64,000 bases of DNA from Pseudomonas mosselii. GTDB taxonomy: Bacteria; Pseudomonadota; Gammaproteobacteria; Pseudomonadales; Pseudomonadaceae. Shown here in pieces: positions 42,928-50,974 of this stretch (positions are counted from its first letter, which is position 1; each line of letters starts with the position of its first letter). Position numbers and translations under genes: made by a program. The notes under the pieces are model-generated. The model was not told the DNA's origin and did not search any database. It saw nothing but the letters and a program-made list of their open reading frames with translations. The stretch is from contig NZ_VAUO01000005.1 of the NCBI RefSeq assembly GCF_005796105.1, positions 1-64,000 on the forward strand. The letters run 5' to 3'.

Positions 42928-43745
42928 TTGCTGATGTCGGCGCCGATCCATTTTTGCGACAGCTTCGCCAGCGTGCCGTCAGCCTTGAGTTCGGCGAACA
43001 CCTGGCGCACCTTGGCATCCCATTCGGGGTCGCCTTTTTCGATGGCCACCGAGTTAGGCTCTTCGTACAGCGGCGCGCCTACCAGCTTGAAGCGTTTGTC
43101 CTGGTCCAGGCGTGGCTGGGCGGTCACCAGGTTGGTGAGGATGGCGTCCAGGCGCTTGCCAGCGCCTAGCCCCAGGTCCTGGAAGGCGACGTTGTCGGTG
43201 TCGTACGGGGCGATTTGCACGAAGTCGAACGGGTAGTCGATGCGCGTGTCTTCGGCACCTTCGATCACCAGGTTCTTGTTCAGGTAGCTTTCGTAGCTGG
43301 AGGCGGCTGTCAGGCCGACTTTGCGCCCGTCCAGGTCCTTGGCCGAATGGATGCGGTCGTCGGCGGCGTTGACCACGATCACCGCAGGCGAGGCGTAATA
43401 TTCCACCGGGAAGTCGAACACCTCGGCGCGGGCCTTGCTCGGGGTCATCGAGCAGATGCAGATGTCGTAGCGCCCGCTCCAGCGGCCGGCGGCGATCACA
43501 TCCCACGAGGGGGTTTCCAGGCGTAGCTTGACGCCGAGTTTTTCCGCGACGGCCTTGGCCACGTCGACGTCGAAGCCGTCGAGCTGGTTCTGCGCGTTGA
43601 GGAACGAGAACGGCGGATAGCTTTCCATCAGCACGTTGACCAGCTCCTTGCGCGATTCGACGCGCTCCAGGGTGGCACCGGCAAACGCCTGAGTGGCAGT
43701 GGCGAGAACAACCAGACCCGCGCCCAGCAAGGAGGGTAAACGCAT
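42924..43745 (-). CDS. Amino-acid ABC transporter substrate-binding protein
   Basis: A 273-residue periplasmic family-3 binding protein with a cleavable signal peptide (LLGAGLVVLATATQAFA), followed by the two-lobe fold with NQLDGFDVDVAKAVAEKLGV and the WDVIAAGRWSGRYDICICSM binding segment. It heads an operon with the permease. The gene diverges from a homocysteine S-methyltransferase, which fits uptake of S-methylmethionine or a related compound, though the ligand is not proven. Confidence 0.9.
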   Translation of the reverse strand: MRLPSLLGAGLVVLATATQAFAGATLERVESRKELVNVLMESYPPFSFLNAQNQLDGFDVDVAKAVAEKLGVKLRLETPSWDVIAAGRWSGRYDICICSMTPSKARAEVFDFPVEYYASPAVIVVNAADDRIHSAKDLDGRKVGLTAASSYESYLNKNLVIEGAEDTRIDYPFDFVQIAPYDTDNVAFQDLGLGAGKRLDAILTNLVTAQPRLDQDKRFKLVGAPLYEEPNSVAIEKGDPEWDAKVRQVFAELKADGTLAKLSQKWIGADISK

Positions 43746-43788
43746 TTAAATACCTGAAAAGTTGGCCAACGTAGAATAAGAGTATTTA

Positions 43789-43830
43789 ATAGTTATAACT
43801 GTTTTGCAGATAGTAAATATTAGTTATAAG
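43789..43830. promoter_or_regulatory. AT-rich divergent control region with repeated TAGTTATAA
   Basis: TAGTTATAA occurs at 43790-43798 and again at 43821-43829; the first copy extends into the palindrome AGTTATAACT. It lies in the 103-bp gap between the binding-protein gene and the S-methyltransferase gene. It is strikingly AT-rich for this genome, so promoters and an operator are likely here. Confidence 0.5.
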
Positions 43831-43848
43831 TCCCTTCAGAGTGGTTAT

Positions 43849-44748
43849 ATGGAAAAGCAAGCGATGGTAATTCTAGACGGCGGCATGGGGCGCGAGCTGC
43901 AACGCAGCGGTGCGCCTTTCCGCCAGCCCGAGTGGTCGGCGCTTGCCCTGAGCGAGGCGCCTGAGGCGGTGGTGGGCGTGCATTCGGCGTTTATCGCAGC
44001 CGGTGCCGAGGTCATTACCAGCAACAGTTACGCAGTGGTGCCGTTTCACATTGGCGAAGAGCGCTTTGCCCGCGACGGGCGGCAACTGGCGGATGTGGCT
44101 GGCAAGCTGGCGCGTAAAGCCGCCGATGCTGCCGCGCAGCCGGTACGGGTTGCCGGGTCGTTGCCGCCGCTGTTCGGCTCATATCGCCCCGATCTATTCG
44201 AGCCGGAGCGGGTCACCGAGGTTGTGACGCCGCTGGTGCAGGGCTTGGCGCCAAGCGTCGACCTGTGGCTGGCCGAGACGCAAAGTTCGATTGCCGAGGT
44301 GCGTGCGATTCACGCCCATCTGCCGGCGGACGGTAAGCCGTTCTGGGTCTCGTTCACCCTGCAAGACGAAGAAGTCGATGCCACGCCGCGCCTGCGCTCC
44401 GGTGAGCCGGTGGCCGAGGCCATCGCCGCGGTGGTCGAGCTGGGTGTTGATGCCGTGCTGTTCAACTGTAGCCAACCGGAGGTGATCGGCGGCGCGGTGG
44501 AGGTTGCCCGCGCGGTGATCGAACAGCACTCGGCCGATATCGCCATTGGCGCCTACGCCAACGCTTTCCCGCCGCAGCCCAAGGAAGCCACCGCCAACGA
44601 TGGCTTGGATGCCCTGCGCGAAGACCTCGACCCACCGGGCTACCTGTCGTGGGCGCGTGACTGGCAGCAGCGTGGTGCGAGTTTGGTTGGCGGTTGCTGC
44701 GGCATTGGCCCGGAGCACATCGCCGAACTCAAGCGGCATCTGGGCTAA
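43849..44748 (+). CDS. mmuM: Homocysteine S-methyltransferase
   Basis: A 299-residue zinc-dependent methyltransferase of the MmuM/BHMT type: MVILDGGMGRELQRSG at the start, AETQSSIAEVRAI in the middle, and zinc cysteines in FNCSQPE and GGCCGIGPEHI. It transfers a methyl group from S-methylmethionine (or SAM) to homocysteine to make methionine. The start may be ATG 43849 or 43864. The gene symbol is assigned by family and by the divergent amino-acid importer; the donor substrate is not certain. Confidence 0.85.
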   Translation: MEKQAMVILDGGMGRELQRSGAPFRQPEWSALALSEAPEAVVGVHSAFIAAGAEVITSNSYAVVPFHIGEERFARDGRQLADVAGKLARKAADAAAQPVRVAGSLPPLFGSYRPDLFEPERVTEVVTPLVQGLAPSVDLWLAETQSSIAEVRAIHAHLPADGKPFWVSFTLQDEEVDATPRLRSGEPVAEAIAAVVELGVDAVLFNCSQPEVIGGAVEVARAVIEQHSADIAIGAYANAFPPQPKEATANDGLDALREDLDPPGYLSWARDWQQRGASLVGGCCGIGPEHIAELKRHLG

Positions 44749-44760
44749 GCCGCCGCGACC

Positions 44761-45336
44761 GTGAAAGCGATCCAGCTGACGCTCGTCTGCCATGGCATGA
44801 CCGAGGCGCAGCGGCTTGGGCGTTTTGCCCTTGACGCTGAGCCGTTGCACGAAGCGGTCATGCCGTTGCCTGGGTTATCCACCAGGGCGCAGGGGCTGTG
44901 TGCCCCGGAGCTGCGCACCCAGGCCACGGCCCAGGGCTTGCAGCTCCAGGCGAGTGTCGATGAGCGGCTGCGTGATTGTGACCTGGGGCGTTGGCGAGGG
45001 CTGGCGCTCAAGCAGTTGCCGCAGGCGGCGTTGCAGGCTTGGATGAGCGACCCGCATGCTGCGCCCCATGGTGGAGAGTCCGTGGCTGCGTTATGCGTGC
45101 GGGTTGCGCATTGGATGGATAGCGCGTTGGTGCCGGGTGAGTGGATTGCGGTGACCCACCCGATGGTCATGCGCGCGGCCATGCTGCATGCCCTCGGCGC
45201 AGCGCTGGAGAGCTTTCATCGCATTGATGTCAGGCCGCTGGCGCAGGTGCGTTTCAGCCATTACGGCCAGTGGCGCGTGCAACTCTGCGCCACTGAACCC
45301 GCCGAGCAAAGCCCAAATCCAACACCACCCCTGTAG
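44761..45336 (+). CDS. Histidine-phosphatase-superfamily protein with altered active site
   Basis: 191 residues with a GTG start 12 bases after the methyltransferase. The fold is that of phosphoglycerate-mutase-type phosphatases: LVCHGMTEA at the N-terminus, RDCDLGRWRG, PHGGESVAAL, and THPMVMRAA near the second His. The usual RHG(E/Q)T is CHGMT, so the phosphate-binding Arg is replaced by Cys, and the second motif is THP instead of SHG. The catalytic His remains. Activity may be weak or changed; CobC/GpmB-like relatives are the closest resemblance. Confidence 0.8.
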   Translation: MKAIQLTLVCHGMTEAQRLGRFALDAEPLHEAVMPLPGLSTRAQGLCAPELRTQATAQGLQLQASVDERLRDCDLGRWRGLALKQLPQAALQAWMSDPHAAPHGGESVAALCVRVAHWMDSALVPGEWIAVTHPMVMRAAMLHALGAALESFHRIDVRPLAQVRFSHYGQWRVQLCATEPAEQSPNPTPPL

Positions 45337-45564
45337 GAGATCACCCAGCCCTTTGGGCTGCGCTGTCGCGCAGAGAACTGATTTCGCAAGCGCTCCGCGT
45401 ACCCTGTGGGAGCGGCGGTTCGGCGCCCCGACTTGCCCGCGAAGCAGGCGACTCGGTGTATGGCACCGGCTTTGCCGGTGTTCGCGGTGGTCCGGCACTC
45501 CGGCAAGCCCGCTCCCACAGATTCCTTCTAAATCAACAAGTTATGTGTAGTTCTATGAGAGCGG
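45331..45564 (-). repeat. Long intergenic repeat, inverted copy
   Basis: About 230 bases that match 54191-54409 in reverse orientation almost base for base, with a small indel. They share TCACCCAGCCCTTTGGGCTG, the GGCGCCCCGACTTGCCCGCG stretch, a REP-like GCTCCCAC core and AAGTTATGTGTAGTTCTATG. It follows the phosphatase gene and contains no coding sequence. Confidence 0.85.
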
Positions 45565-45627
45565 GCTTGTCCCGCAAACACCGCGTCGCCTGCTTATGCA
45601 CCACGCCCACCCCAGAGAGCGCAGCGC

Positions 45628-46584
45628 CTAGCGCCGAATCAACCTCGGCACCGCGCGGATGTAGACCAGCTCGCTCACCAACTCCACCAGCGTCTGGGTA
45701 ATGACCGCCGCCGCCGCCAGCGCGCGAACCGACTCCGGTAGCGCCAAGGCCAATGGCAGCACCACCAGCGAATTACGCGTGGCAGCGCTGAAGGTCACGG
45801 CCCGCGCCTCGCCTGTGGATAACCCGAATAGCCGCGCCGCCAGTAGCCCGAGCCATGGTGCCAGCAACGCGAAGCCCACATACACCGGCAACACCGGCAG
45901 CAACGCGTCCAGGCGGCTGGCGACCACGCCGATCTGTGAACCGATCACCAGCATCAGCACCAGCGCCATGGCCGGCACCGGCAGCCAGGCCCAGGCATCG
46001 TTCCACCGCGCTACCCATGTCGAGCGCCGTGCCCCGGCGCTGCTGGCGACGGCCAACAGCAGCGGCAGCACGATCAGCAGCACGAAGGCTTCCACGAACG
46101 GCGCCACCGAGAGCTCGACCTGGCCAGCGTCACCGAGCATCCATGCCAGGTACAGCGGCAGCAGGGCCAGCTGCATAAGCAGCAACACCGGGGTCGCCGC
46201 CAGGGTCAGGTGCGATGCGCCTTTGCCGATATGGGTGAACACCACCACGTAGTCGATGCACGGCGTCAGCAGCACCAGCAGCGCGCCCAGCAGGATCGCC
46301 GGGTGCTCCACCAGCACGCGGGTGCCTGCCCAGACCAGCACGGGCACCAGCACGAAGTTGGCCAGCAGCAACGCGCCCATGAAGCGCCGATTGCCCAGCC
46401 CTGCGCGCAGGTCGAGGAAGGGGATCTGCAAGAACATCGCGTACATCAGTACCGCGATTGCCGGTGTCACCAGCCGCTCCAGTGGTTGTGCCACCGCTGG
46501 GGCTAGCAGGCCGACGGCGGCGGCCAGGGCCACGGCGGCGAAGTACACGGGGATCTGCTGGTGTTCGAGTTGCGTTCTGTCCAC
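45628..46584 (-). CDS. BASS/ACR3-like membrane transporter
   Basis: A 318-residue protein with about ten membrane helices, starting at GTG (VDRTQLEHQQIPVYF). Internal segments such as LLTPCIDYVVVFTHIGKG and FSAATRNSLVVLPLALALP match the arsenical-resistance/bile acid:sodium symporter superfamily. No arsR or arsC lies nearby, so arsenite export is not supported by context and the substrate is unknown. A longer reading to 46758 adds unrelated sequence. Confidence 0.82.
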   Translation of the reverse strand: MDRTQLEHQQIPVYFAAVALAAAVGLLAPAVAQPLERLVTPAIAVLMYAMFLQIPFLDLRAGLGNRRFMGALLLANFVLVPVLVWAGTRVLVEHPAILLGALLVLLTPCIDYVVVFTHIGKGASHLTLAATPVLLLMQLALLPLYLAWMLGDAGQVELSVAPFVEAFVLLIVLPLLLAVASSAGARRSTWVARWNDAWAWLPVPAMALVLMLVIGSQIGVVASRLDALLPVLPVYVGFALLAPWLGLLAARLFGLSTGEARAVTFSAATRNSLVVLPLALALPESVRALAAAAVITQTLVELVSELVYIRAVPRLIRR

Positions 46585-46684
46585 GGCAAGGCCTGATAGT
46601 GCAGCTGGCAAGGCCGGGCAGGGTACTACCTTGGACGTTTCACTGCATCGGCCCTGTCGTTGGCGCACGACAGGGCCGCAGTGG

Positions 46685-47863
46685 TCAGCGCTCGATTGCC
46701 AACGCCACCCCTTGACCGCCACCGATGCACAGCGTCGCCAGGCCTTTTTTCGCGTCACGCTGAATCATCTCGTGCAGCAAGGTCACCAGTACCCGGCAGC
46801 CCGACGCGCCAATCGGATGCCCCAGGGCAATCGCGCCGCCGTTGACGTTGACCTTGCTCGGATCCCATTGCAGTGCCTTGCCCACGGCCAGGGCCTGGGC
46901 GGCGAAGGCTTCGTTGGCTTCGATCAGGTCCAGCTCGTCGAGTTGCCAGCCCGCCTTGGCCAGGCAACGCTGGGTCGCCGAGACCGGGCCGATGCCCATG
47001 ATCGCCGGGTCCACCCCGGCGCTGGCGTAGGCGGCGATCTTCGCCAGTACCGGCAGGCCCAGGGCCTTGGCCTTGCTGGCGCTCATCAGCAGCACGGCGG
47101 CGGCGCCATCGTTGAGGCTGGAAGCGTTGCCAGCGGTGACGCTGCCGTCTTGCTTGAAGGCGGCGCGCAGCTTGCCGAGGGACTCTGTGGTGGTGCCGGG
47201 GCGTGGCTGTTCGTCGGTGTCGAACACCAGCGTCTGGCCTTTTTTCTGCGCAATGTGAATCGGGGTGATCTCGGCTTTGAATCGCCCGCCCTCGATGGCC
47301 GCCAGCGCCTTGCGTTGCGACTCGGCGGCGAAGGCGTCCTGCTGCTCGCGGGTGAGCTGGTACTGGTCTACCAGGTTTTCGGCGGTGATGCCCATGTGGT
47401 AGTCGTTGAACGCGTCCCACAGGCCATCGCTGATCATGCTGTCGACCAACTGGCCGTGGCCCATGCGCTGGCCGCTGCGCGCCGAGGGCATCACGTAGGG
47501 GGCCAGGCTCATGTTCTCCTGGCCGCCAGCAATCACCACCTCGGCGTCACCGCAGCGAATCGCCTGGGCCGCCAGGTGCAGGGCCTTGAGGCCCGAACCG
47601 CAAACCTTGTTCAGGGTCAGTGCGGGTACTGCGAACGGCAGGCCAGCCTTCACGGCGGCCTGGCGCGCGGGGTTCTGGCCGGCACCGGCGGTCAGCACCT
47701 GGCCGAGGATCACCTCGTCAACCTGGGCGGGGTCCAGTTGGGTCTGGGCCAGCAGTTGGCGTATGACCGCAGCGCCCAGGTCTACCGCCGACACGTTGGC
47801 CAGGGCCCCTTGGAAGCTGCCGATGGCGGTGCGGGTGGCGGCGACGATGACGACTTCGTGCAT
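46685..47863 (-). CDS. atoB: Acetyl-CoA C-acetyltransferase
   Basis: A 392-residue thiolase. The acyl-accepting Cys88 is in [11 protein letters not shown], the catalytic His in LGHPIGASG, and the second Cys in [11 protein letters not shown]. It interconverts two acetyl-CoA and acetoacetyl-CoA. The start [16 protein letters not shown] is standard for the family. The gene stands alone, behind a stem-loop that separates it from the histidine kinase gene. Confidence 0.93.
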   Translation of the reverse strand: MHEVVIVAATRTAIGSFQGALANVSAVDLGAAVIRQLLAQTQLDPAQVDEVILGQVLTAGAGQNPARQAAVKAGLPFAVPALTLNKVCGSGLKALHLAAQAIRCGDAEVVIAGGQENMSLAPYVMPSARSGQRMGHGQLVDSMISDGLWDAFNDYHMGITAENLVDQYQLTREQQDAFAAESQRKALAAIEGGRFKAEITPIHIAQKKGQTLVFDTDEQPRPGTTTESLGKLRAAFKQDGSVTAGNASSLNDGAAAVLLMSASKAKALGLPVLAKIAAYASAGVDPAIMGIGPVSATQRCLAKAGWQLDELDLIEANEAFAAQALAVGKALQWDPSKVNVNGGAIALGHPIGASGCRVLVTLLHEMIQRDAKKGLATLCIGGGQGVALAIER

Positions 47864-47891
47864 GGTTGTTCTCCGGGATACGAGCGTGATC

Positions 47892-47910
47892 GGCACAGCA
47901 TCGCTGTGCC
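47892..47910. other. Stem-loop in the atoB leader
   Basis: GGCACAGC-ATC-GCTGTGCC, inside the gap between the histidine kinase stop and the atoB start. It lacks a T run on the minus strand, so it may be an mRNA end-stabiliser or weak terminator. Confidence 0.45.
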
Positions 47911-47988
47911 GCGCTCATTTGAGAAGTTTGTTTTTCTTTGCGATTGATCGGATTTGCAAATCAATCCCGGCCTGTGGACGGGCCGCGC

Positions 47989-49344
47989 TCAGCCACGGGT
48001 CGGCAGGCGAACCTGCACGCCAAAGCCCCCTTCACGGCGGTTGAAGCATTCCAGCCCACCGCCCAGTTGCTCCACCACCAGCGCCACGATCGCCAGCCCC
48101 AGCCCGGCGCCCTGTGGGTTGTTGGCGCTGTAGAAACGATCGCTCAGGCGCGCCAGGCGTTCGGCTTCGACCCCGGGACCTTGGTCCAGCACCTGCACGT
48201 GTAACCACTGCGCGTGGCGGCGCAGCACCACGCTCACCTCGCTGCCGGCCGGGCTGAACTGCAAGGCATTGCCCACCAGGTTTTGCAGCATCACGGTCAC
48301 GGCTGTGGGGTCGGCATCCAGCGGGCAGGGGCCGGGCGCGTCCAACACCAGCTCGACCTCGCGGCGCAGCGCCAGCGGCGTCAGTTGCGCCAGTTCCTCG
48401 CGGGCCAGGGCATCCAGGCATACGCGTTGGCGGGTCAGGGCCTGGGGCTCCAAGCGGGCCATGGTCAGCAACTGGCTGGCCAGACGGGTGGCGCGCGCCA
48501 CGCCCTGTTCGAGAAACCCCAGCGCTTCGTCGCGCTCGGCATCGCTGGCGGCGTGGCGCGCATTGCCGGCGTGGATCGCCAGTACCGCCAGCGGTGTGCG
48601 CAGCTCATGCGCGGCATCGGCGATGAAACGCCGCTCGCGCTCCAGCAGGCGGGTCAATTGCAGCAATTGATGGTTCAGGGCCTGGGCCATGGGCGCCAGT
48701 TCCGCTGGCAGGTCGCTGCAGGCCAGCGGCTCCAGGCTGTCCACCGGCCGTGCGCGCAGGTGCCGGGCCAGGCGCCGCAGGGGCCGCAGGCCCCATCCCA
48801 GCAGCAGCCAGATGGCCAGCGCCAGCAGCGGGATGCCCACCAGCGCTGGGGTCAAGGCCTGCTCGGCGATGCGCTGGATCAGGTCCTGGCGCAGATCGTC
48901 GCGCTCGCCCACCCAAATCAGCAGGCCGCGCTGGCGGTCTTCGAGCAGCACGCCGCACCAGTCCTGGCCCTGGTACATCAAGTCGTGCACACCGGCGGCA
49001 GGCGGCGTCTCCAGTGGTGGTGCGTCGGCTGAGCGCATCAGCAACTGGCCGTCGCTGCGCCACACCTGGAATGCCAGGTTGATCTCGTAGGGGTGGCTGA
49101 GCAGCTCGCCGCTGGACAGATCCAGGGCCTGCTCCAGCGCCTGGCGCACGGTCTGCCAGTCCTGCGTGGCGGGCAGCTCCCGGAACAGCCCCTGTAGCAC
49201 ACGTGCCGCTTGCACCAATTGGGCGTCGTAGACGTTCTCGATGTCGCGGTGGCTGTCGCGCAGCACGCTCAGCACCAAACCCAGGCTCCCCACCAGCACC
49301 AGCAGCAGGGTCGGCAGCAGGATGCGCGTGCGGATGGCGCTCAT
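47989..49344 (-). CDS. Two-component sensor histidine kinase
   Basis: 451 residues: two membrane helices (about 8-28 and 165-185) bracketing a periplasmic sensor domain, a HAMP-like linker, the H-box DAAHELRTPLAVLA with phospho-accepting H246, and an ATPase domain with DQGPGVEAERLARLSDRF. Its start overlaps the response regulator stop. It is close to PmrB/QseC-type kinases. The signal is unknown; the divergent PepSY and cytochrome genes suggest envelope stress, cations or redox. Confidence 0.92.
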   Translation of the reverse strand: MSAIRTRILLPTLLLVLVGSLGLVLSVLRDSHRDIENVYDAQLVQAARVLQGLFRELPATQDWQTVRQALEQALDLSSGELLSHPYEINLAFQVWRSDGQLLMRSADAPPLETPPAAGVHDLMYQGQDWCGVLLEDRQRGLLIWVGERDDLRQDLIQRIAEQALTPALVGIPLLALAIWLLLGWGLRPLRRLARHLRARPVDSLEPLACSDLPAELAPMAQALNHQLLQLTRLLERERRFIADAAHELRTPLAVLAIHAGNARHAASDAERDEALGFLEQGVARATRLASQLLTMARLEPQALTRQRVCLDALAREELAQLTPLALRREVELVLDAPGPCPLDADPTAVTVMLQNLVGNALQFSPAGSEVSVVLRRHAQWLHVQVLDQGPGVEAERLARLSDRFYSANNPQGAGLGLAIVALVVEQLGGGLECFNRREGGFGVQVRLPTRG

Positions 49345-50006
49345 GGGGTGTCCTCGACCAGATAGCCGACGCCTCGTACGGTGCGAATCAGCCCGCTGTG
49401 CAGCTTGCGCCGCAGGTTGTGTACCAGCACCTCGAGGGTGTTGCCGGGGCCGCTCTCGTGCCAGCCGTAGAGCATCTCGCCCAGCCGTTCGCGGGTCAGC
49501 ACCGTGCCGGGGCGTGCCAGCAGTTGGTGCAGCAATTGGAATTCCATGGGCGTCAGGGCCACCGGCTGGCCATGGTGGCGCACTTCGAAACGCGCCGGAT
49601 CCAGGCTCACCCCGGCATGCTCCAGCAGCGGTTGCGCGCGGCCCTGGCTGCGCCGCAGAAGGGCGCGGATGCGCGCCTTCAACTCGTCCACATCGAAGGG
49701 TTTCACCAGGTAATCGTCGGCGCCGGCATCCAGCCCCTGGATACGGTCCTGGGTGGCGTCGCGGGCTGTCAGGACCAGCACTGGCACATCGGGCCTGGGG
49801 CTGGCGCGCAGGGTTCGCAACAGGTCGAGGCCGTCGCGCCGGGGCAGGCCGAGGTCAAGCAGTACCAGGTCGAAGTTCTCGTCGTTCAGGGCGCGCTGTG
49901 CGTCCAGGCCGTCGACCAGCCAGTCCAGGGTGTAGCCCTCGCCGCGCAGGGCCGTGCGGATACCCTGCGCCAGGGCCTTGTCATCTTCCACCAACAGTAC
50001 GCGCAT
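49341..50006 (-). CDS. OmpR-family response regulator
   Basis: 221 residues: receiver domain with the acidic pocket VEDD and phospho-acceptor D51 in LVLLDLGLPRRDG, then a winged-helix DNA-binding domain (VLTRERLGEMLYGW). It resembles PmrA/QseB. It is the first gene of a regulator-kinase operon, with a four-base overlap. It diverges from a PepSY gene, the likely target, across a 149-bp gap. Confidence 0.94.
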   Translation of the reverse strand: MRVLLVEDDKALAQGIRTALRGEGYTLDWLVDGLDAQRALNDENFDLVLLDLGLPRRDGLDLLRTLRASPRPDVPVLVLTARDATQDRIQGLDAGADDYLVKPFDVDELKARIRALLRRSQGRAQPLLEHAGVSLDPARFEVRHHGQPVALTPMEFQLLHQLLARPGTVLTRERLGEMLYGWHESGPGNTLEVLVHNLRRKLHSGLIRTVRGVGYLVEDTP

Positions 50007-50155
50007 GCCTCGGGGCCTCCAGTCGAAGGCGCCATGATGGGGCCAGTTTGCAGCCTGTCGCCAAGGGAAATGTAACCAGGCATGACCTACTAAGCTGCCA
50101 TTAAGCCTGGCCACGCATCGTGCAGGTCCACCTGTTTGAATCGGAGTTCATCGCT

Positions 50156-50422
50156 ATGCGTACATTCCTCGCTTTGGCCCTGCTGCTGGGCAGCACGGGC
50201 GCCTTCGCCGCGACCCAGTGCACCACGGCTGACAAAAGCACCTGGCAAGACTCGCAGGCCTTCCAGGCCAAGCTCAAGGAGCAAGGCTACGAGATCAAAA
50301 AGTTCAAGGTCACGAAGGGCAACTGCTACGAGATCTACGGCTTGGACAAGGATGGCCGCAAGGTCGAGATCTACCACGACCCGGTCAGCGGCAAGGCCGT
50401 GAAGACTGAGATCGAAGACTGA
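50156..50422 (+). CDS. PepSY-domain periplasmic protein
   Basis: 88 residues with a signal peptide ending GAFA, then a single PepSY-like domain (EQGYEIKKFKVTKGNCYEIYG) and two cysteines that could form a disulfide. Small PepSY proteins are commonly encoded beside regulator-kinase pairs and a b-type cytochrome. Its stop overlaps the cytochrome start by one base. The function is probably redox- or sensor-linked but not established. Confidence 0.87.
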   Translation: MRTFLALALLLGSTGAFAATQCTTADKSTWQDSQAFQAKLKEQGYEIKKFKVTKGNCYEIYGLDKDGRKVEIYHDPVSGKAVKTEIED

Positions 50423-50958
50423 TGCAGCCCGCCACGGTACGCCTGTGGGACCCGCTGGTGCGGGTGTGCCACTGGTCGTTCGCCGGTGTGTTCATCGCCA
50501 ACTACTTCATCAATGAAGAAGGCGAGGACTGGCACCAGTGGCTGGGTTACTACGCCGTGGGCTGCCTGCTGGTGCGGGTGGTCTGGGGTTTCGTCGGGCC
50601 GCGCAGTGCGCGCTGGTCCGACTTCTGGCCCACCCCTGCGCGGCTGGCGGCTCACTGCAAGGCGTTGCTGCATAACCAGCCTTATCATCGGCTAGGCCAT
50701 TCGCCCCTGGGCGCCCTGGTGATGGTGCTGATGCTCGTCTGCATCGCAGGCCTGGGACTGACCGGCTTTTTGGCTGAAGAAGTCGATGCCCTGTGGGGCG
50801 CCGACTGGCCGATGGACCTGCACAGCCTGCTGGCCAATAGCTTGCTGGCGCTGGCCGGCGTGCACCTGCTGGCAGCCGTGGTAGAGAGCCTGCGCCTGCG
50901 CGAGAACCTACCGCTGTCGATGATGACTGGCCGGCGCCGCCACCGCGACGACCCCTGA
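50422..50958 (+). CDS. Cytochrome b561-type membrane protein
   Basis: 178 residues with four membrane helices and haem-ligand histidines (RVCHWSFAG, HQWLGYYAVG, DLHSLLANSLLALAGVHLLA). It belongs to the Ni-Fe-hydrogenase-type or b561 cytochrome family. It is translationally coupled to the PepSY gene. It probably carries electrons between the membrane and a periplasmic partner. Confidence 0.88.
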   Translation: MQPATVRLWDPLVRVCHWSFAGVFIANYFINEEGEDWHQWLGYYAVGCLLVRVVWGFVGPRSARWSDFWPTPARLAAHCKALLHNQPYHRLGHSPLGALVMVLMLVCIAGLGLTGFLAEEVDALWGADWPMDLHSLLANSLLALAGVHLLAAVVESLRLRENLPLSMMTGRRRHRDDP

Positions 50959-50974
50959 CCTGCGAGAAATCCCC

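Noticed and set aside
45188..45550. Open frame across the long intergenic repeat
   Set aside because: It reads through non-coding repeat also found in two other places and orientations.
46256..47947. 563-codon plus-strand frame opposite atoB
   Set aside because: Shadow of the thiolase gene, which has all catalytic motifs on the minus strand.
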